64,000 nt of DNA. Origin: Planotetraspora thailandica. GTDB lineage: Bacteria; Actinomycetota; Actinomycetes; Streptosporangiales; Streptosporangiaceae. The notes under the pieces were generated by a model. That model ran no database searches and was not told the DNA's origin. It saw only the letters and a program-made list of their open reading frames with translations. Each line of letters opens with the position of its first letter. Position 1 is the stretch's first letter. Of the stretch, positions 33,827 through 43,636 are shown piece by piece. The translations under genes and the position numbers were made by a program. The stretch covers positions 248,001 through 312,000 of the forward strand of contig NZ_BOOR01000007.1 in the NCBI RefSeq assembly GCF_016863335.1, given 5' to 3'.

Positions 33827-34684
33827 ATGAGCCTGCTCGGTCCGGTAGAGGTGCGCACCCTGGCGCAGAAGCTGAACATCCGGCCGACCAAGAAGCTCGG
33901 GCAGAACTTCGTGATCGATGCCGGCACCGTGCGCCGGATCGTCCGTACGGCCGAGCCGGTCGCCGACGACGTGGTCATCGAGGTGGGCCCCGGTCTCGGC
34001 TCGCTGACGCTGGCGCTTCTCCCGGAGGTCGCCCGGGTGGTCGCCGTCGAGATCGATCCCGTGCTCGCGGAGCAACTGCCGCTGACCGTGGCCGAGCGTG
34101 CCCCTGAGTTGGCGGACAGGCTGACCGTCGTGCACGCCGACGCACTGCGGGTGTGGCCGTCCGACCTGGGGGCCGAGCCGACCGCGCTGGTGGCCAACCT
34201 GCCGTACAACGTGTCCGTGCCCGTCGTGCTGCACCTGCTGCAGGCGCTGCCGTCGTTGCGCAGGGGCCTGGTGATGGTGCAGGCGGAGGTCGCCGACCGG
34301 CTCGCGGCGGCCCCCGGCTCGAAGATCTACGGCATCCCGTCGCTCAAGGCCGCGTGGTACGCCGACGTGCGCCGGGCCGGCCCCGTGGGCCGCAACGTCT
34401 TCTGGCCGGCGCCCAACGTCGACTCGGGCCTGGTCTCCCTGGTCCGCAGGGATCCGCCGGAGACGTCGGCGCCTCGCAAGGAGGTCTTCGCGGCGATCGA
34501 CGCGGCGTTCGCGCAGCGCCGCAAGACGCTCAGGGCCGCCCTCACGTCATGGGCCGGTACGGCGGCAGCCGCGGAGGAGGCACTGGTCAAGGCGGGGGTG
34601 GACCCGTCGGCCAGGGGCGAGCAACTGGGCATCGCCGATTTCGCCCGCATAGCCGAGCACCGTCCGCCCGTCGAGACGGCCTAG
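33827..34684 (+). CDS. rsmA: 16S rRNA (adenine(1518)/(1519)-N6)-dimethyltransferase
   Basis: 285 residues. [34 protein letters not shown] (SAM motif I), [16 protein letters not shown] (catalytic NLPY) and [14 protein letters not shown] are diagnostic of RsmA/KsgA. It dimethylates two adenines in helix 45 of 16S rRNA late in 30S maturation. The start ATG at 33827 matches the family N-terminus. A module of four to five unrelated genes separates it from ispE, which normally follows directly. Confidence 0.94.
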   Translation: MSLLGPVEVRTLAQKLNIRPTKKLGQNFVIDAGTVRRIVRTAEPVADDVVIEVGPGLGSLTLALLPEVARVVAVEIDPVLAEQLPLTVAERAPELADRLTVVHADALRVWPSDLGAEPTALVANLPYNVSVPVVLHLLQALPSLRRGLVMVQAEVADRLAAAPGSKIYGIPSLKAAWYADVRRAGPVGRNVFWPAPNVDSGLVSLVRRDPPETSAPRKEVFAAIDAAFAQRRKTLRAALTSWAGTAAAAEEALVKAGVDPSARGEQLGIADFARIAEHRPPVETA

Positions 34685-34734
34685 CGGGGCCTCTCCGTCC
34701 AGGCGTATGGCCCGGAGCGGCGTGCCGAGGGCCG

Positions 34735-35229
34735 TCAGGATCGGGCGCCGCTCCAAGGGGGACTGTCGACGAAGTAGGTGTCGTACAGGTCCTGGATCTC
34801 CAGCAGGCTCTCAGGCGGCACTTTTCCGTAGGCGATGCGTTCCAGATGGCGGAAGTACTCGAACCGTTCGACGCCGGGGGTGATGACGATGAGGATGTCA
34901 GCGTTTTCTCCCGGTGCGGCGGCGAAGGCGTGTGCCTGGCCGGGCGGCACGATGACAAGGTCGCCGCGCTCGGCGGTCACGATCTGGTCGCCTGACAGCA
35001 ACTGGGCGACGCCGTCCAGCATGTAGAACAGCTCGGCGGAACCGGTGTGGTGGTGTGGCCGGGCGCCGTCCGCGCCGCCGGTCAGGGTGACCCGCTGGGC
35101 CGATAGCGCGCCGCCCGTCGAGCTGCTGTCGGCCAGCAGCCGGATGGCGGTGGGGGCCCGGCCGACCACCTCGGCCTCCGCGGAGCGGACGATCACGGAC
35201 TCGTCGAAGTCGGGCACGATCAGTGACAT
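34735..35229 (-). CDS. Cupin-domain protein
   Basis: 164 residues in a single conserved-barrel cupin. RPHHHTGSAELFYMLDGVAQ has the metal-binding HxH and Glu, and GDLVIVPPGQAHAFAAAPGE the second motif His. The small hydrophilic C-terminus contains a helix. The function could be sugar/aromatic metabolism or simple ligand sensing. The ATG at 35229 is preceded by AAGGAGA. It is 29 bp downstream of the DUF4267 gene and probably forms one operon with it, controlled by the divergent TetR gene. Confidence 0.8.
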   Translation of the reverse strand: MSLIVPDFDESVIVRSAEAEVVGRAPTAIRLLADSSSTGGALSAQRVTLTGGADGARPHHHTGSAELFYMLDGVAQLLSGDQIVTAERGDLVIVPPGQAHAFAAAPGENADILIVITPGVERFEYFRHLERIAYGKVPPESLLEIQDLYDTYFVDSPPWSGARS

Positions 35230-35258
35230 CTTGTGCGTCTCCTTGTTCGAAAGCGGAG

Positions 35259-35621
35259 TCATACGGCGAACAACAGGCCGGCGTCGGCGAGCACGATCAC
35301 GGCGGTGGCGGAGTGGATGCCGAACGCGGCCGCCTTGGTGCCGCCGTTGCGCAGAACGATGACGGTGTCGCCGAGGGGAACGAGGGCGACGACGAGCATG
35401 AACCACGCGGCGGCGTGGGCGCCCACGAAGGCGAGGAGGGCGAGCCCGAGCACGCCGTACGTGGCGTCGCGCAGACCTTTGATCGTGAGGTAGGCCCGGT
35501 CTCCGTTCTCCTTGGCCGCGACGCCGTAGCCGGATGCCGCGGCTTGGGGCGTCAGGAGAAACCTGGCGCCGATGACGATGACGAAGGCGTTGAGCAGGAC
35601 GGCCAGTCCGTAGGCGAGCAT
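35259..35621 (-). CDS. DUF4267 membrane protein
   Basis: About 120 residues with four membrane segments (ALAVLLNAFVIVIGARFLL, GVLGLALLAFVGAHAAAWFM and others) and the family stretch GDRAYLTIKGLRDATYG. DUF4267 proteins often lie next to TetR regulators. ATG at 35621 is preferred because GGGAGGGG is just upstream; a longer TTG/ATG start at 35669 would cover the operator region. First gene of the DUF4267-cupin operon. Confidence 0.8.
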   Translation of the reverse strand: MLAYGLAVLLNAFVIVIGARFLLTPQAAASGYGVAAKENGDRAYLTIKGLRDATYGVLGLALLAFVGAHAAAWFMLVVALVPLGDTVIVLRNGGTKAAAFGIHSATAVIVLADAGLLFAV

Positions 35622-35634
35622 CGCCCCTCCCGTT

Positions 35635-35699
35635 GCTAGCAGCGCTAGATAGTGGAGCGAAGCTAACATGTCTGTGACAGGAAGTCTAGCGGCGCTAGA
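35635..35699. promoter_or_regulatory. Paired TetR operators in divergent promoter region
   Basis: A perfect 15-bp palindrome TCTAGCGGCGCTAGA occupies 35685-35699, 8 bp before the TetR start. A related imperfect copy GCTAGCAGCGCTAGA lies at 35635-35649, upstream of DUF4267. Two copies of one palindrome between divergent regulator and target genes is the classic TetR autoregulation layout. Confidence 0.75.
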
Positions 35700-35707
35700 A
35701 TCGACAC

Positions 35708-36280
35708 ATGTCCATTCAGGCGCGCAGGGAACGCGAGCGAGCGGAGCGGGAACGGCTGATCATCACGGCCGCCCGTGAACTGGCCGAATCCGAGGGCTGG
35801 GACGCGGTGACCACACGGCGACTCGCCGACGAGATCGAGTACAGCCAGCCGGTCCTCTACAGCCACTTCAAGGGCAAGGACGCCATCATGGCGGCGGTCG
35901 CCGTAGAGGGCTTCGCCGACATCGCCGCCGGATTGCGTGCGGCCCGTGCGTCCGCGGCAGGCCCGCGGCAGGCCCTCACCGCTGTGGGCACCGCGTATGC
36001 CGCGTTCGCCGAGGAACGGCCTGCGTTGTACGACGCGATGTTCACGCGAGCGGTCGACCTCCCCTTCGCCAGCCCCGAGGCGCCGCCCGCCCTGCGGGAG
36101 GCCTTCGGTGAGCTACGCGAGGCCGTGCGGCCGCTCGCGCGCGACGACGACCTGGAGACGCTGACCGAGACCCTCTGGAGCGGGCTGCACGGGCTCGTCA
36201 CGCTCACCCGCAGCGGCAGGCTGCGGCGGGAAGCACAGGAGCGCCGGTTGGCATTGCTGCTGGACCGGTTCTCGCGCTGA
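35708..36280 (+). CDS. TetR-family transcriptional regulator
   Basis: 190 residues. The N-terminal helix-turn-helix is intact (LIITAARELAESEGWDAVTT, RRLADEIEYSQPVLYSHFKG). The C-terminal ligand domain has WHG-type features (LTETLWSGLHGLVTLTRSGR). It most likely represses itself and the divergent DUF4267-cupin operon through the CTAGCG palindromes. The inducer is unknown. Confidence 0.88.
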   Translation: MSIQARRERERAERERLIITAARELAESEGWDAVTTRRLADEIEYSQPVLYSHFKGKDAIMAAVAVEGFADIAAGLRAARASAAGPRQALTAVGTAYAAFAEERPALYDAMFTRAVDLPFASPEAPPALREAFGELREAVRPLARDDDLETLTETLWSGLHGLVTLTRSGRLRREAQERRLALLLDRFSR

Positions 36281-36286
36281 CCCGCC

Positions 36287-37864
36287 CTATCCGGTGACGA
36301 AGGAGCCGAAGTCCAGGGCCTCCGCGCCTGCCGCGCCGGTCGGTGACAGCTCGTTGGACTCCCGCCCGCCTACGGAGATCGGCGTGGTCACCACGGTCAC
36401 CGCGCCCGTGACGCCGCGGTCCGGAGCCCCGATCAGGAACCGGCCTTCACCGAACGGGCCCACGCTCGCCCCGAAGTGGTCGTAGGGCCGCGGGTCGTCC
36501 TCGGTCTGCATCCAGCCGGGCGGGCCGTCCGCGAGGGGCACGACGCCCACCGCGCCGCTCTCCGGCGCCTCGGGCGAGCCTTCCCCGGGGATCCCGACCA
36601 GCAGGTACGGCCCGCTGAAGGCCACGGACGCCCCGAACCGATCGCCCTGCTCGAGGTGTTCGCCGATGCCGGTGAACCCTTGGCGTACGACCCGCAGGAA
36701 GCGCGGGCCGGACTCGGCGACCTCGAAGAGCACGACGACGCCGGCGTCCCGCACCCGCTCCGGGTCGGCCAGCGGGGCGCCGACCGCCAGGTAGCTCTTG
36801 ACGCCGTTCTTGCCGTACCGCAGGGAGTAACCGAAGCGGTCCCCGGCCGTGGCGGGCACCTCGTCGGTCGCCTGATGGAGGTCCCATTTCGCCCCTTCGT
36901 AGGGCGCCTCCCGGGCTGACACGTCGTAGAGCACGGTGACCGCTCCGGCGTCGTCTCCGCCCGCGTCGTCCGCGTCTTCGAAGGGCGCGCCGACCGCGAG
37001 GTCGGGCATGTCGGGGTCGTGACCGAGCCTGCCGATCGTCACCGACCAGCCGAACAGGTCGCCCGCCTCGCTCGCACCGGGCACGCCGGGGGACTCCTGC
37101 GTGATCCGCTTCGGCCGGCCGGGCTCGCGCTTGTCGACCTGGAAGAGGTAGACGGCCCCGGAGCCGGTTTCGCCGTCGGCGTCCTCGTACGGCGCGCCCA
37201 TCGCGATCAGGTGGTCTCGTACCGCCACCGACCAGCCGAAGCGCGCTCCGGCGCGGGGCTTCGGCGCCCTCAGCTCCAGCCGGGGGGAACCCACGCGGCC
37301 GAAGTCGCGCCCTCCCCAGAAGACGTAGGCCATCCCCGACCCCAAGGCGTCGCTGGAGTCGGCGAACGGATTGGCGACCACGAGGTCCATGCAGCGGTCG
37401 CCGTCGATGTGGCCCGGCCTGGCGGTCCATCCGGGCACTCCGGACTCGAACGCCTCGATCACCGGGTCGAGCGGGGCTCCCGCCCTCCCGCGCAGCAGGA
37501 AGAGCCTCCCGCCACGCGACGAGCCGAAGCCGGCGAACTGGTCCCCGACCACGGCGTCGTCCTGGCCGTCCCCGTCGAAGTCGAATTTCCCCGCGTTCGG
37601 GCACGCCTCAGGCGGCGTCTTCCGGGGAGGGCGGGGGTCGGGCGGCGTGGGGAAGCGCGTGGGGGCCGACGTCGGAGGCGGCGGCGCCAGGGACGGCGAG
37701 ACGCTGGGCGTGGGTGTGGGCGTCTCGATCGGCGTACTGGGCGGAGTGGGGTCCGAGGTGACCGGCGGCGGTGAGGGAGGAGCGGGTGACATGGCCGCGG
37801 CGCAGACGAGCGCCGAGACCATGACGAGCAGCAGGCACCGCGTGGTCGCGGGGAACCGCCTCAC
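36287..37864 (-). CDS. Secreted FG-GAP (integrin-alpha-like) repeat protein
   Basis: 525 residues. A signal peptide (FPATTRCLLLVMVSALVCAA) leads into a Pro/Thr-rich linker (30-85). Seven FG-GAP-like blades of a beta-propeller follow, with calcium-type loops such as KFDFDGDGQDDAVVGDQFAG and repeats like RFGWSVAVRDHLIAMGAPYE. It is predicted to be extracellular. The GTG start overlaps the kinase stop (GTGA), so translation is coupled with the upstream transmembrane Ser/Thr kinase. A sensor or adhesion role is possible. Confidence 0.85.
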   Translation of the reverse strand: MRRFPATTRCLLLVMVSALVCAAAMSPAPPSPPPVTSDPTPPSTPIETPTPTPSVSPSLAPPPPTSAPTRFPTPPDPRPPRKTPPEACPNAGKFDFDGDGQDDAVVGDQFAGFGSSRGGRLFLLRGRAGAPLDPVIEAFESGVPGWTARPGHIDGDRCMDLVVANPFADSSDALGSGMAYVFWGGRDFGRVGSPRLELRAPKPRAGARFGWSVAVRDHLIAMGAPYEDADGETGSGAVYLFQVDKREPGRPKRITQESPGVPGASEAGDLFGWSVTIGRLGHDPDMPDLAVGAPFEDADDAGGDDAGAVTVLYDVSAREAPYEGAKWDLHQATDEVPATAGDRFGYSLRYGKNGVKSYLAVGAPLADPERVRDAGVVVLFEVAESGPRFLRVVRQGFTGIGEHLEQGDRFGASVAFSGPYLLVGIPGEGSPEAPESGAVGVVPLADGPPGWMQTEDDPRPYDHFGASVGPFGEGRFLIGAPDRGVTGAVTVVTTPISVGGRESNELSPTGAAGAEALDFGSFVTG

Positions 37865-39333
37865 AGGCGCACCTCGACGATGCGGCCCCCCGCGACGATC
37901 GGACCACGCAGCCGTACGGCGGCGCGGCCGGCGGGCACGAGGTATTCGGCGCCCATGGCGAGCATCTCTCCGGGCTCCAGGACGACGGGGGCGGGCCGGA
38001 CGTCACGCACGGCGACGTGCCCCACCCCCCGGTCGTCGACCAGGTCAGGCCTGCCGCCCAGGTCGACCGGCGTCGCGCCCATGTTGAGCAGCGCCCATTC
38101 GATCACACACGACTGGTCGGCCTCGGTCCTGATCCGGCAGGACGGCTTCTGGACGACGAGCTGGACGTCCTGGACGTCGATCCTGCGGCCGATGTCGCTG
38201 GTCCGCCGCGTGGGGTCGGCGGCAGCGATCGCCTTCCCCTGCTCGCCGTCGCGCAGGCCGAAGAACAGGCCGGCCCCGACGGCCAGCACGAGGGCCGCCG
38301 CCACCGCGATCACCATGAGGAGCGGGGGCCCCGAGCGGCCGGGACTCGTGGTGCCGGACTGCAGGTCGCGCACGTTGCTCGGCGGGCTCCACAGCTCTTC
38401 GATCGTCTCGGCCACCTCGGGCACGCCGGCCAGTTCGTTCACGCCGGTCGGGTGGGTGACCGGCTCGGCGGTGCCGCTCACGAGGGCGAGCAGCAACTCC
38501 TGAGCGGTCGGCCGGTTGTCGGGCCAGCGGTTCAGCGCCCGCCGCACCAGATGCCGGAGCATCTCCGGAAGGTCGCCGAGGTCGGGCTCGGTCTCGAGGA
38601 TGCGGTGGGCGAGGACCATCGGGTCGCCCGTGCCGAAGGGATGGGCGCCGTTGCCCGCGTAGGCGACCAGGCACCCCCACGTGAAGACGTCGGCGGCGGG
38701 CCCGATGGGGTTGTTGCGCAGCTGCTCGGGCGCCCACCAGCCGGGGGTGCCGACGAGCTCGCCCGTCTTGGTGTGCCCGTGCGTCGCGTCGACGGCCCTG
38801 GCGATGCCGAAGTCGATGACCCGGGGCCCCGACATGGAGAGGATCACGTTGGCGGGTTTCAGGTCGCGGTGCACCAGGCCGGCCGCGTGGATGGCCGTCA
38901 GCGCCGCCGCGACTCCGAACGCCACCCCGTGAAGCGTCGCCGGCTCGAGCTTGCCGTACGAGGAGATCTGGTGGTCGAGCGAGGTGCCGGGGATGAACTC
39001 GGTCACCATGTACGGCAGGCCGTCCGGGTCCTCGCCGTGGCCCAGGACCTGCGCCGTGCAGAACGATGCCACCGCCTGGGCGTGCTCGACCTCCGAGCGG
39101 AATCGCGCGGTGAAGTCGGGATCCTGTGCGTACTCCCGGCGGAGCACCTTCACGGCGACCAGGCGCCCGTCTTCGGCCGAGCCCAAATAAACGGTGCCCA
39201 TCCCGCCCGCGCCGAGCCGCCCGAGCAGGGTGTAACCGCCGACCGTGGCCGGGTCGCTCGGGGACAGAGGGGCGCTCGCGGCGTTTCGGCCGTCTATCGG
39301 GGGTGCTCCATCATGGTCCGGGGGTCCGAACAA
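37861..39333 (-). CDS. Transmembrane serine/threonine protein kinase (PknB-type)
   Basis: 490 residues. The kinase domain spans about 30-290 with the glycine loop LLGRLGAGGMGTVYLG, VAVKVLRREY, catalytic loop LVHRDLKPANVILS, DFGIAR, and the P+1 region GTPGWWAPEQL. One membrane segment (about 338-358) is followed by an extracytoplasmic domain of about 130 residues. No PASTA repeats are present. The start is TTG at 39333 with GAAGG upstream. It is coupled to the secreted FG-GAP protein, which suggests a shared extracytoplasmic sensing function. Confidence 0.9.
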   Translation of the reverse strand: MFGPPDHDGAPPIDGRNAASAPLSPSDPATVGGYTLLGRLGAGGMGTVYLGSAEDGRLVAVKVLRREYAQDPDFTARFRSEVEHAQAVASFCTAQVLGHGEDPDGLPYMVTEFIPGTSLDHQISSYGKLEPATLHGVAFGVAAALTAIHAAGLVHRDLKPANVILSMSGPRVIDFGIARAVDATHGHTKTGELVGTPGWWAPEQLRNNPIGPAADVFTWGCLVAYAGNGAHPFGTGDPMVLAHRILETEPDLGDLPEMLRHLVRRALNRWPDNRPTAQELLLALVSGTAEPVTHPTGVNELAGVPEVAETIEELWSPPSNVRDLQSGTTSPGRSGPPLLMVIAVAAALVLAVGAGLFFGLRDGEQGKAIAAADPTRRTSDIGRRIDVQDVQLVVQKPSCRIRTEADQSCVIEWALLNMGATPVDLGGRPDLVDDRGVGHVAVRDVRPAPVVLEPGEMLAMGAEYLVPAGRAAVRLRGPIVAGGRIVEVRL

Positions 39334-39419
39334 CCGTACCTTCGTGGGACGGCTTTCGCCCCTATTTAAATGGATCTTTTGTCGGGGGGCAGCGGCCGGT
39401 GACGTTAGGCTCGGGTTCC

Positions 39420-40331
39420 ATGGCCTCAGTTACCGTGCGTGTGCCCGCCAAGGTCAACCTCCAGCTGGCCGTGGGACCGGTGCGCGACGACGGCTACCAC
39501 GACCTGGTGAACGTCTTCCATGCCGTCTCGCTGTTCGACGAGGTCACGGCATGTGAGGCCGCCGGGCCGGAGCTGACCGTGCGGGTGGAGGGGGAGTCCG
39601 CCGGCGACGTCCCCACGGGGCCGGACAACCTCGCCGTGCGGGCGGCACAGGCGCTGGCCGAGCGTTCGGGCCGTTCCGGCGGCGCCGAACTGGTGATTCG
39701 CAAGGCGATCCCGGTGGCGGGAGGCATGGCCGGAGGCAGCGCCGACGCCGCCGGCGCCCTGGTGGCGTGCAACGAGCTGTGGCGGCTCGGGCTGTCCTTC
39801 GCCGAGCTCATGGAGATCGGCGCGGGCATCGGCAGCGACGTCCCGTTCGCGCTGTTCGGCGGTACGGCGGTCGGCACCGGTCGCGGCGAGAGGCTCACCG
39901 CCGTGCCGGCGTCGGGCACCTTCCACTGGGTCTTCGCACTCGCCGACGGCGGCCTGTCCACGCCGGCGGTCTACGCCGAATGCGACCGGCTCAGGGCGAC
40001 GGGGGAGGCGGCCCCGGCCGAGCTCGCCCTCAGCGCGCCGCTCGCGGCCGCCCTGCGCGACGGCGACGCGAAGGCGCTCGGCCTCGCGCTGGTCAACGAC
40101 CTGCAGCCGGCCGCGTTGTCGCTCCGCCCGTCGTTGTCGCGCACCCTCGACGCGGGCCGCGGCGCGGGCGCCCTGGGGGCGATCGTCTCCGGCTCGGGAC
40201 CCACCTGCGCCTTCCTGGCAGAGTCGGCGGCGCACGCGGCCGAGGTGGCCGCGGCGGTGGAGACGGCGGGCGTCTGCAGGTCCGCCGTCACCGCCTCCGG
40301 GCCAGTCCGTGGGGCCACGTTGGCCGAATAG
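39420..40331 (+). CDS. ispE: 4-diphosphocytidyl-2-C-methyl-D-erythritol kinase
   Basis: 303 residues. This GHMP kinase begins VTVRVPAKVNLQLAVGPVRD and has the ATP loop IPVAGGMAGGSADAAGALVA and the C-terminal IVSGSGPTCAFL. It phosphorylates CDP-methylerythritol in the MEP isoprenoid pathway. ATG at 39420 gives the family N-terminus; the longer upstream frame overlaps the divergent kinase gene. It is followed 35 bp later by the ABC-F gene, a common actinobacterial order. Confidence 0.93.
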   Translation: MASVTVRVPAKVNLQLAVGPVRDDGYHDLVNVFHAVSLFDEVTACEAAGPELTVRVEGESAGDVPTGPDNLAVRAAQALAERSGRSGGAELVIRKAIPVAGGMAGGSADAAGALVACNELWRLGLSFAELMEIGAGIGSDVPFALFGGTAVGTGRGERLTAVPASGTFHWVFALADGGLSTPAVYAECDRLRATGEAAPAELALSAPLAAALRDGDAKALGLALVNDLQPAALSLRPSLSRTLDAGRGAGALGAIVSGSGPTCAFLAESAAHAAEVAAAVETAGVCRSAVTASGPVRGATLAE

Positions 40332-40366
40332 GCTCGGGCTGCGGTGGCCGGTAGGCTTTACGCGCG

Positions 40367-42169
<1,803 letters not shown>

Positions 42170-42192
42170 CCGGGGCGGCTTCCGGGAGCGGC

Positions 42193-42720
42193 TCAGTGCG
42201 CCGTTCCGGGGGCGGAGGCGTCGAACGGGACGAGCAGGGTGCGCAGGAGCCCGGCGAGCACCTGCCGCTCGTCGGGCCCCAGGCCGGCCAGCAGTTCACG
42301 CTCACGCCTGAGCAGGTCGGCGAAGGCGGCGTCCACCCGCTCCAGCCCCGCGGGTGTGAGGCGCACCAGCACTCCGCGCCGGTCCTCCGGGTCGGGCCGC
42401 CGCACCACGAGTCCGGCGGCGGCCAGCCTGTCGATGCGGTTGGTCATCGTGCCCGAGGTGACCAGGGTGGCCCGGAGCAGCGCGCCCGGGCTCAGCTCGT
42501 ACGGCTCGCCGGATCTGCGCAGCGCGGTGAGCACGTCGAACTCCCACGACTCGACGCCGTGGTCGGCGAAGGCGGCGCGGCGCTCACGTTCGAGATGCCT
42601 GCTCAGCCGCGACACCCGGCTGAGCACCTCCAGGGGCGCGACGTCCAGGTCGGGGCGCTCCTGTCGCCAGGCTGCGACCAGACGGTCCACCTCGTCCTCG
42701 ACGGGCCTCGGGAAGGTCAT
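42193..42720 (-). CDS. MarR-family transcriptional regulator
   Basis: 175 residues. The winged-helix core shows SWEFDVLTALRRSGEPYELS, LVTSGTMTNRIDRLAAAGLV and the wing RRPDPEDRRGVLVRLTPAG, all typical of MarR. It is divergent from a trans-aconitate methyltransferase gene across an AT-rich 83-bp gap containing a 20-bp perfect palindrome, its probable operator. The ligand is unknown. Confidence 0.88.
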   Translation of the reverse strand: MTFPRPVEDEVDRLVAAWRQERPDLDVAPLEVLSRVSRLSRHLERERRAAFADHGVESWEFDVLTALRRSGEPYELSPGALLRATLVTSGTMTNRIDRLAAAGLVVRRPDPEDRRGVLVRLTPAGLERVDAAFADLLRRERELLAGLGPDERQVLAGLLRTLLVPFDASAPGTAH

Positions 42721-42736
42721 GCGCAGAGTCTAGCTG

Positions 42737-42788
42737 TCTTGACGTCGAGATATATTTGATAATATTCATTATCTTGATATCAAGATAA
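42737..42788. promoter_or_regulatory. MarR operator region
   Basis: A perfect 20-bp palindrome TTATCTTGATATCAAGATAA occupies 42769-42788 and a second imperfect one, TCTTGACGTCGAGA, lies at 42737-42750. Both share TCTTGA half-sites. The gap is markedly AT-rich against the GC-rich background, as expected for overlapping divergent promoters. Confidence 0.78.
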
Positions 42789-42803
42789 ATCGTGGGAGGG
42801 CAG

Positions 42804-43562
42804 ATGGGACGCGACATCTGGGATCCGGAGATCTACGGCACCTACGCCGGTGAACGGTCTCGCCCGTTCTTCGAGCTGGTCGGCCGGGTCGGGGCCGAGT
42901 CCCCCGCCTACGTCGTCGACCTGGGCTGCGGCACCGGCGAGCTCACCGCGTCGTTGCGCCCCCGCTGGCCTTCCGCGCAGGTGCACGGCGTCGACTCCTC
43001 GCCTGCCATGATCGAGCAGGCGCCGCAGGGGCCGACGTTCGAGGTGGCGGACATCCGCGACTGGCGGCCGGAGCGGCCCGTCGACGTGATCGTCTCCAAC
43101 GCGGCGTTGCAGTGGGTGCCCGGCCATCGCGAACTGCTCGGCCGCTGGGTCGGCCACCTCGCGGAGGGAGGCTGGCTGGCCTTCCAGGTGCCGGGCAACT
43201 TCGACTCCCCGAGCCACACGATCATCCGCGAGCTGTGCCGTACGAAATGGAAGGAGGCCCTGGGCGACCTGGAGGACCGCCCGGCGGCCGACGAACCGCT
43301 CGACTACGTGCGCAGGCTCGCCGGTCTCGGATGTGAGGTCGACGCGTGGGAGACGACCTACATCCACGTGCTGCCCGGCGACGACGCCGTGCTCGCCTGG
43401 GTGCGGGGCACGGCGCTGCGGCCGATCCTCGACCGTCTTTCCCCGCGTGACCAGGAGCTCTTCCTCACCGACTGCGGGAGTCTGCTGCGGGAGGCCTACC
43501 CCCGTGAGCCGTACGGCACGGCTTTTCCCTTCCGAAGGATCTTCGTCGTCGCTCACATTTGA
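42804..43562 (+). CDS. tam: Trans-aconitate 2-methyltransferase-like SAM methyltransferase
   Basis: 252 residues. VVDLGCGTGELTASL (SAM motif I), VDVIVSNAALQWVPGHRELL and GGWLAFQVPGNFDSPSH are close to Tam, which methylates trans-aconitate, an aconitase inhibitor. ATG at 42804 with GGGAGGG upstream gives the family start DIWDPEIYGTYAGERSRPF. It is probably repressed by the divergent MarR protein. Confidence 0.83.
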   Translation: MGRDIWDPEIYGTYAGERSRPFFELVGRVGAESPAYVVDLGCGTGELTASLRPRWPSAQVHGVDSSPAMIEQAPQGPTFEVADIRDWRPERPVDVIVSNAALQWVPGHRELLGRWVGHLAEGGWLAFQVPGNFDSPSHTIIRELCRTKWKEALGDLEDRPAADEPLDYVRRLAGLGCEVDAWETTYIHVLPGDDAVLAWVRGTALRPILDRLSPRDQELFLTDCGSLLREAYPREPYGTAFPFRRIFVVAHI

Positions 43563-43636
43563 CCCAATTGGCGCATAGCCTGATTTCCAGGAGGAATTAG
43601 TGCCTTAAATCAGCCGAAAGGCTCGTCACGTTTGGG

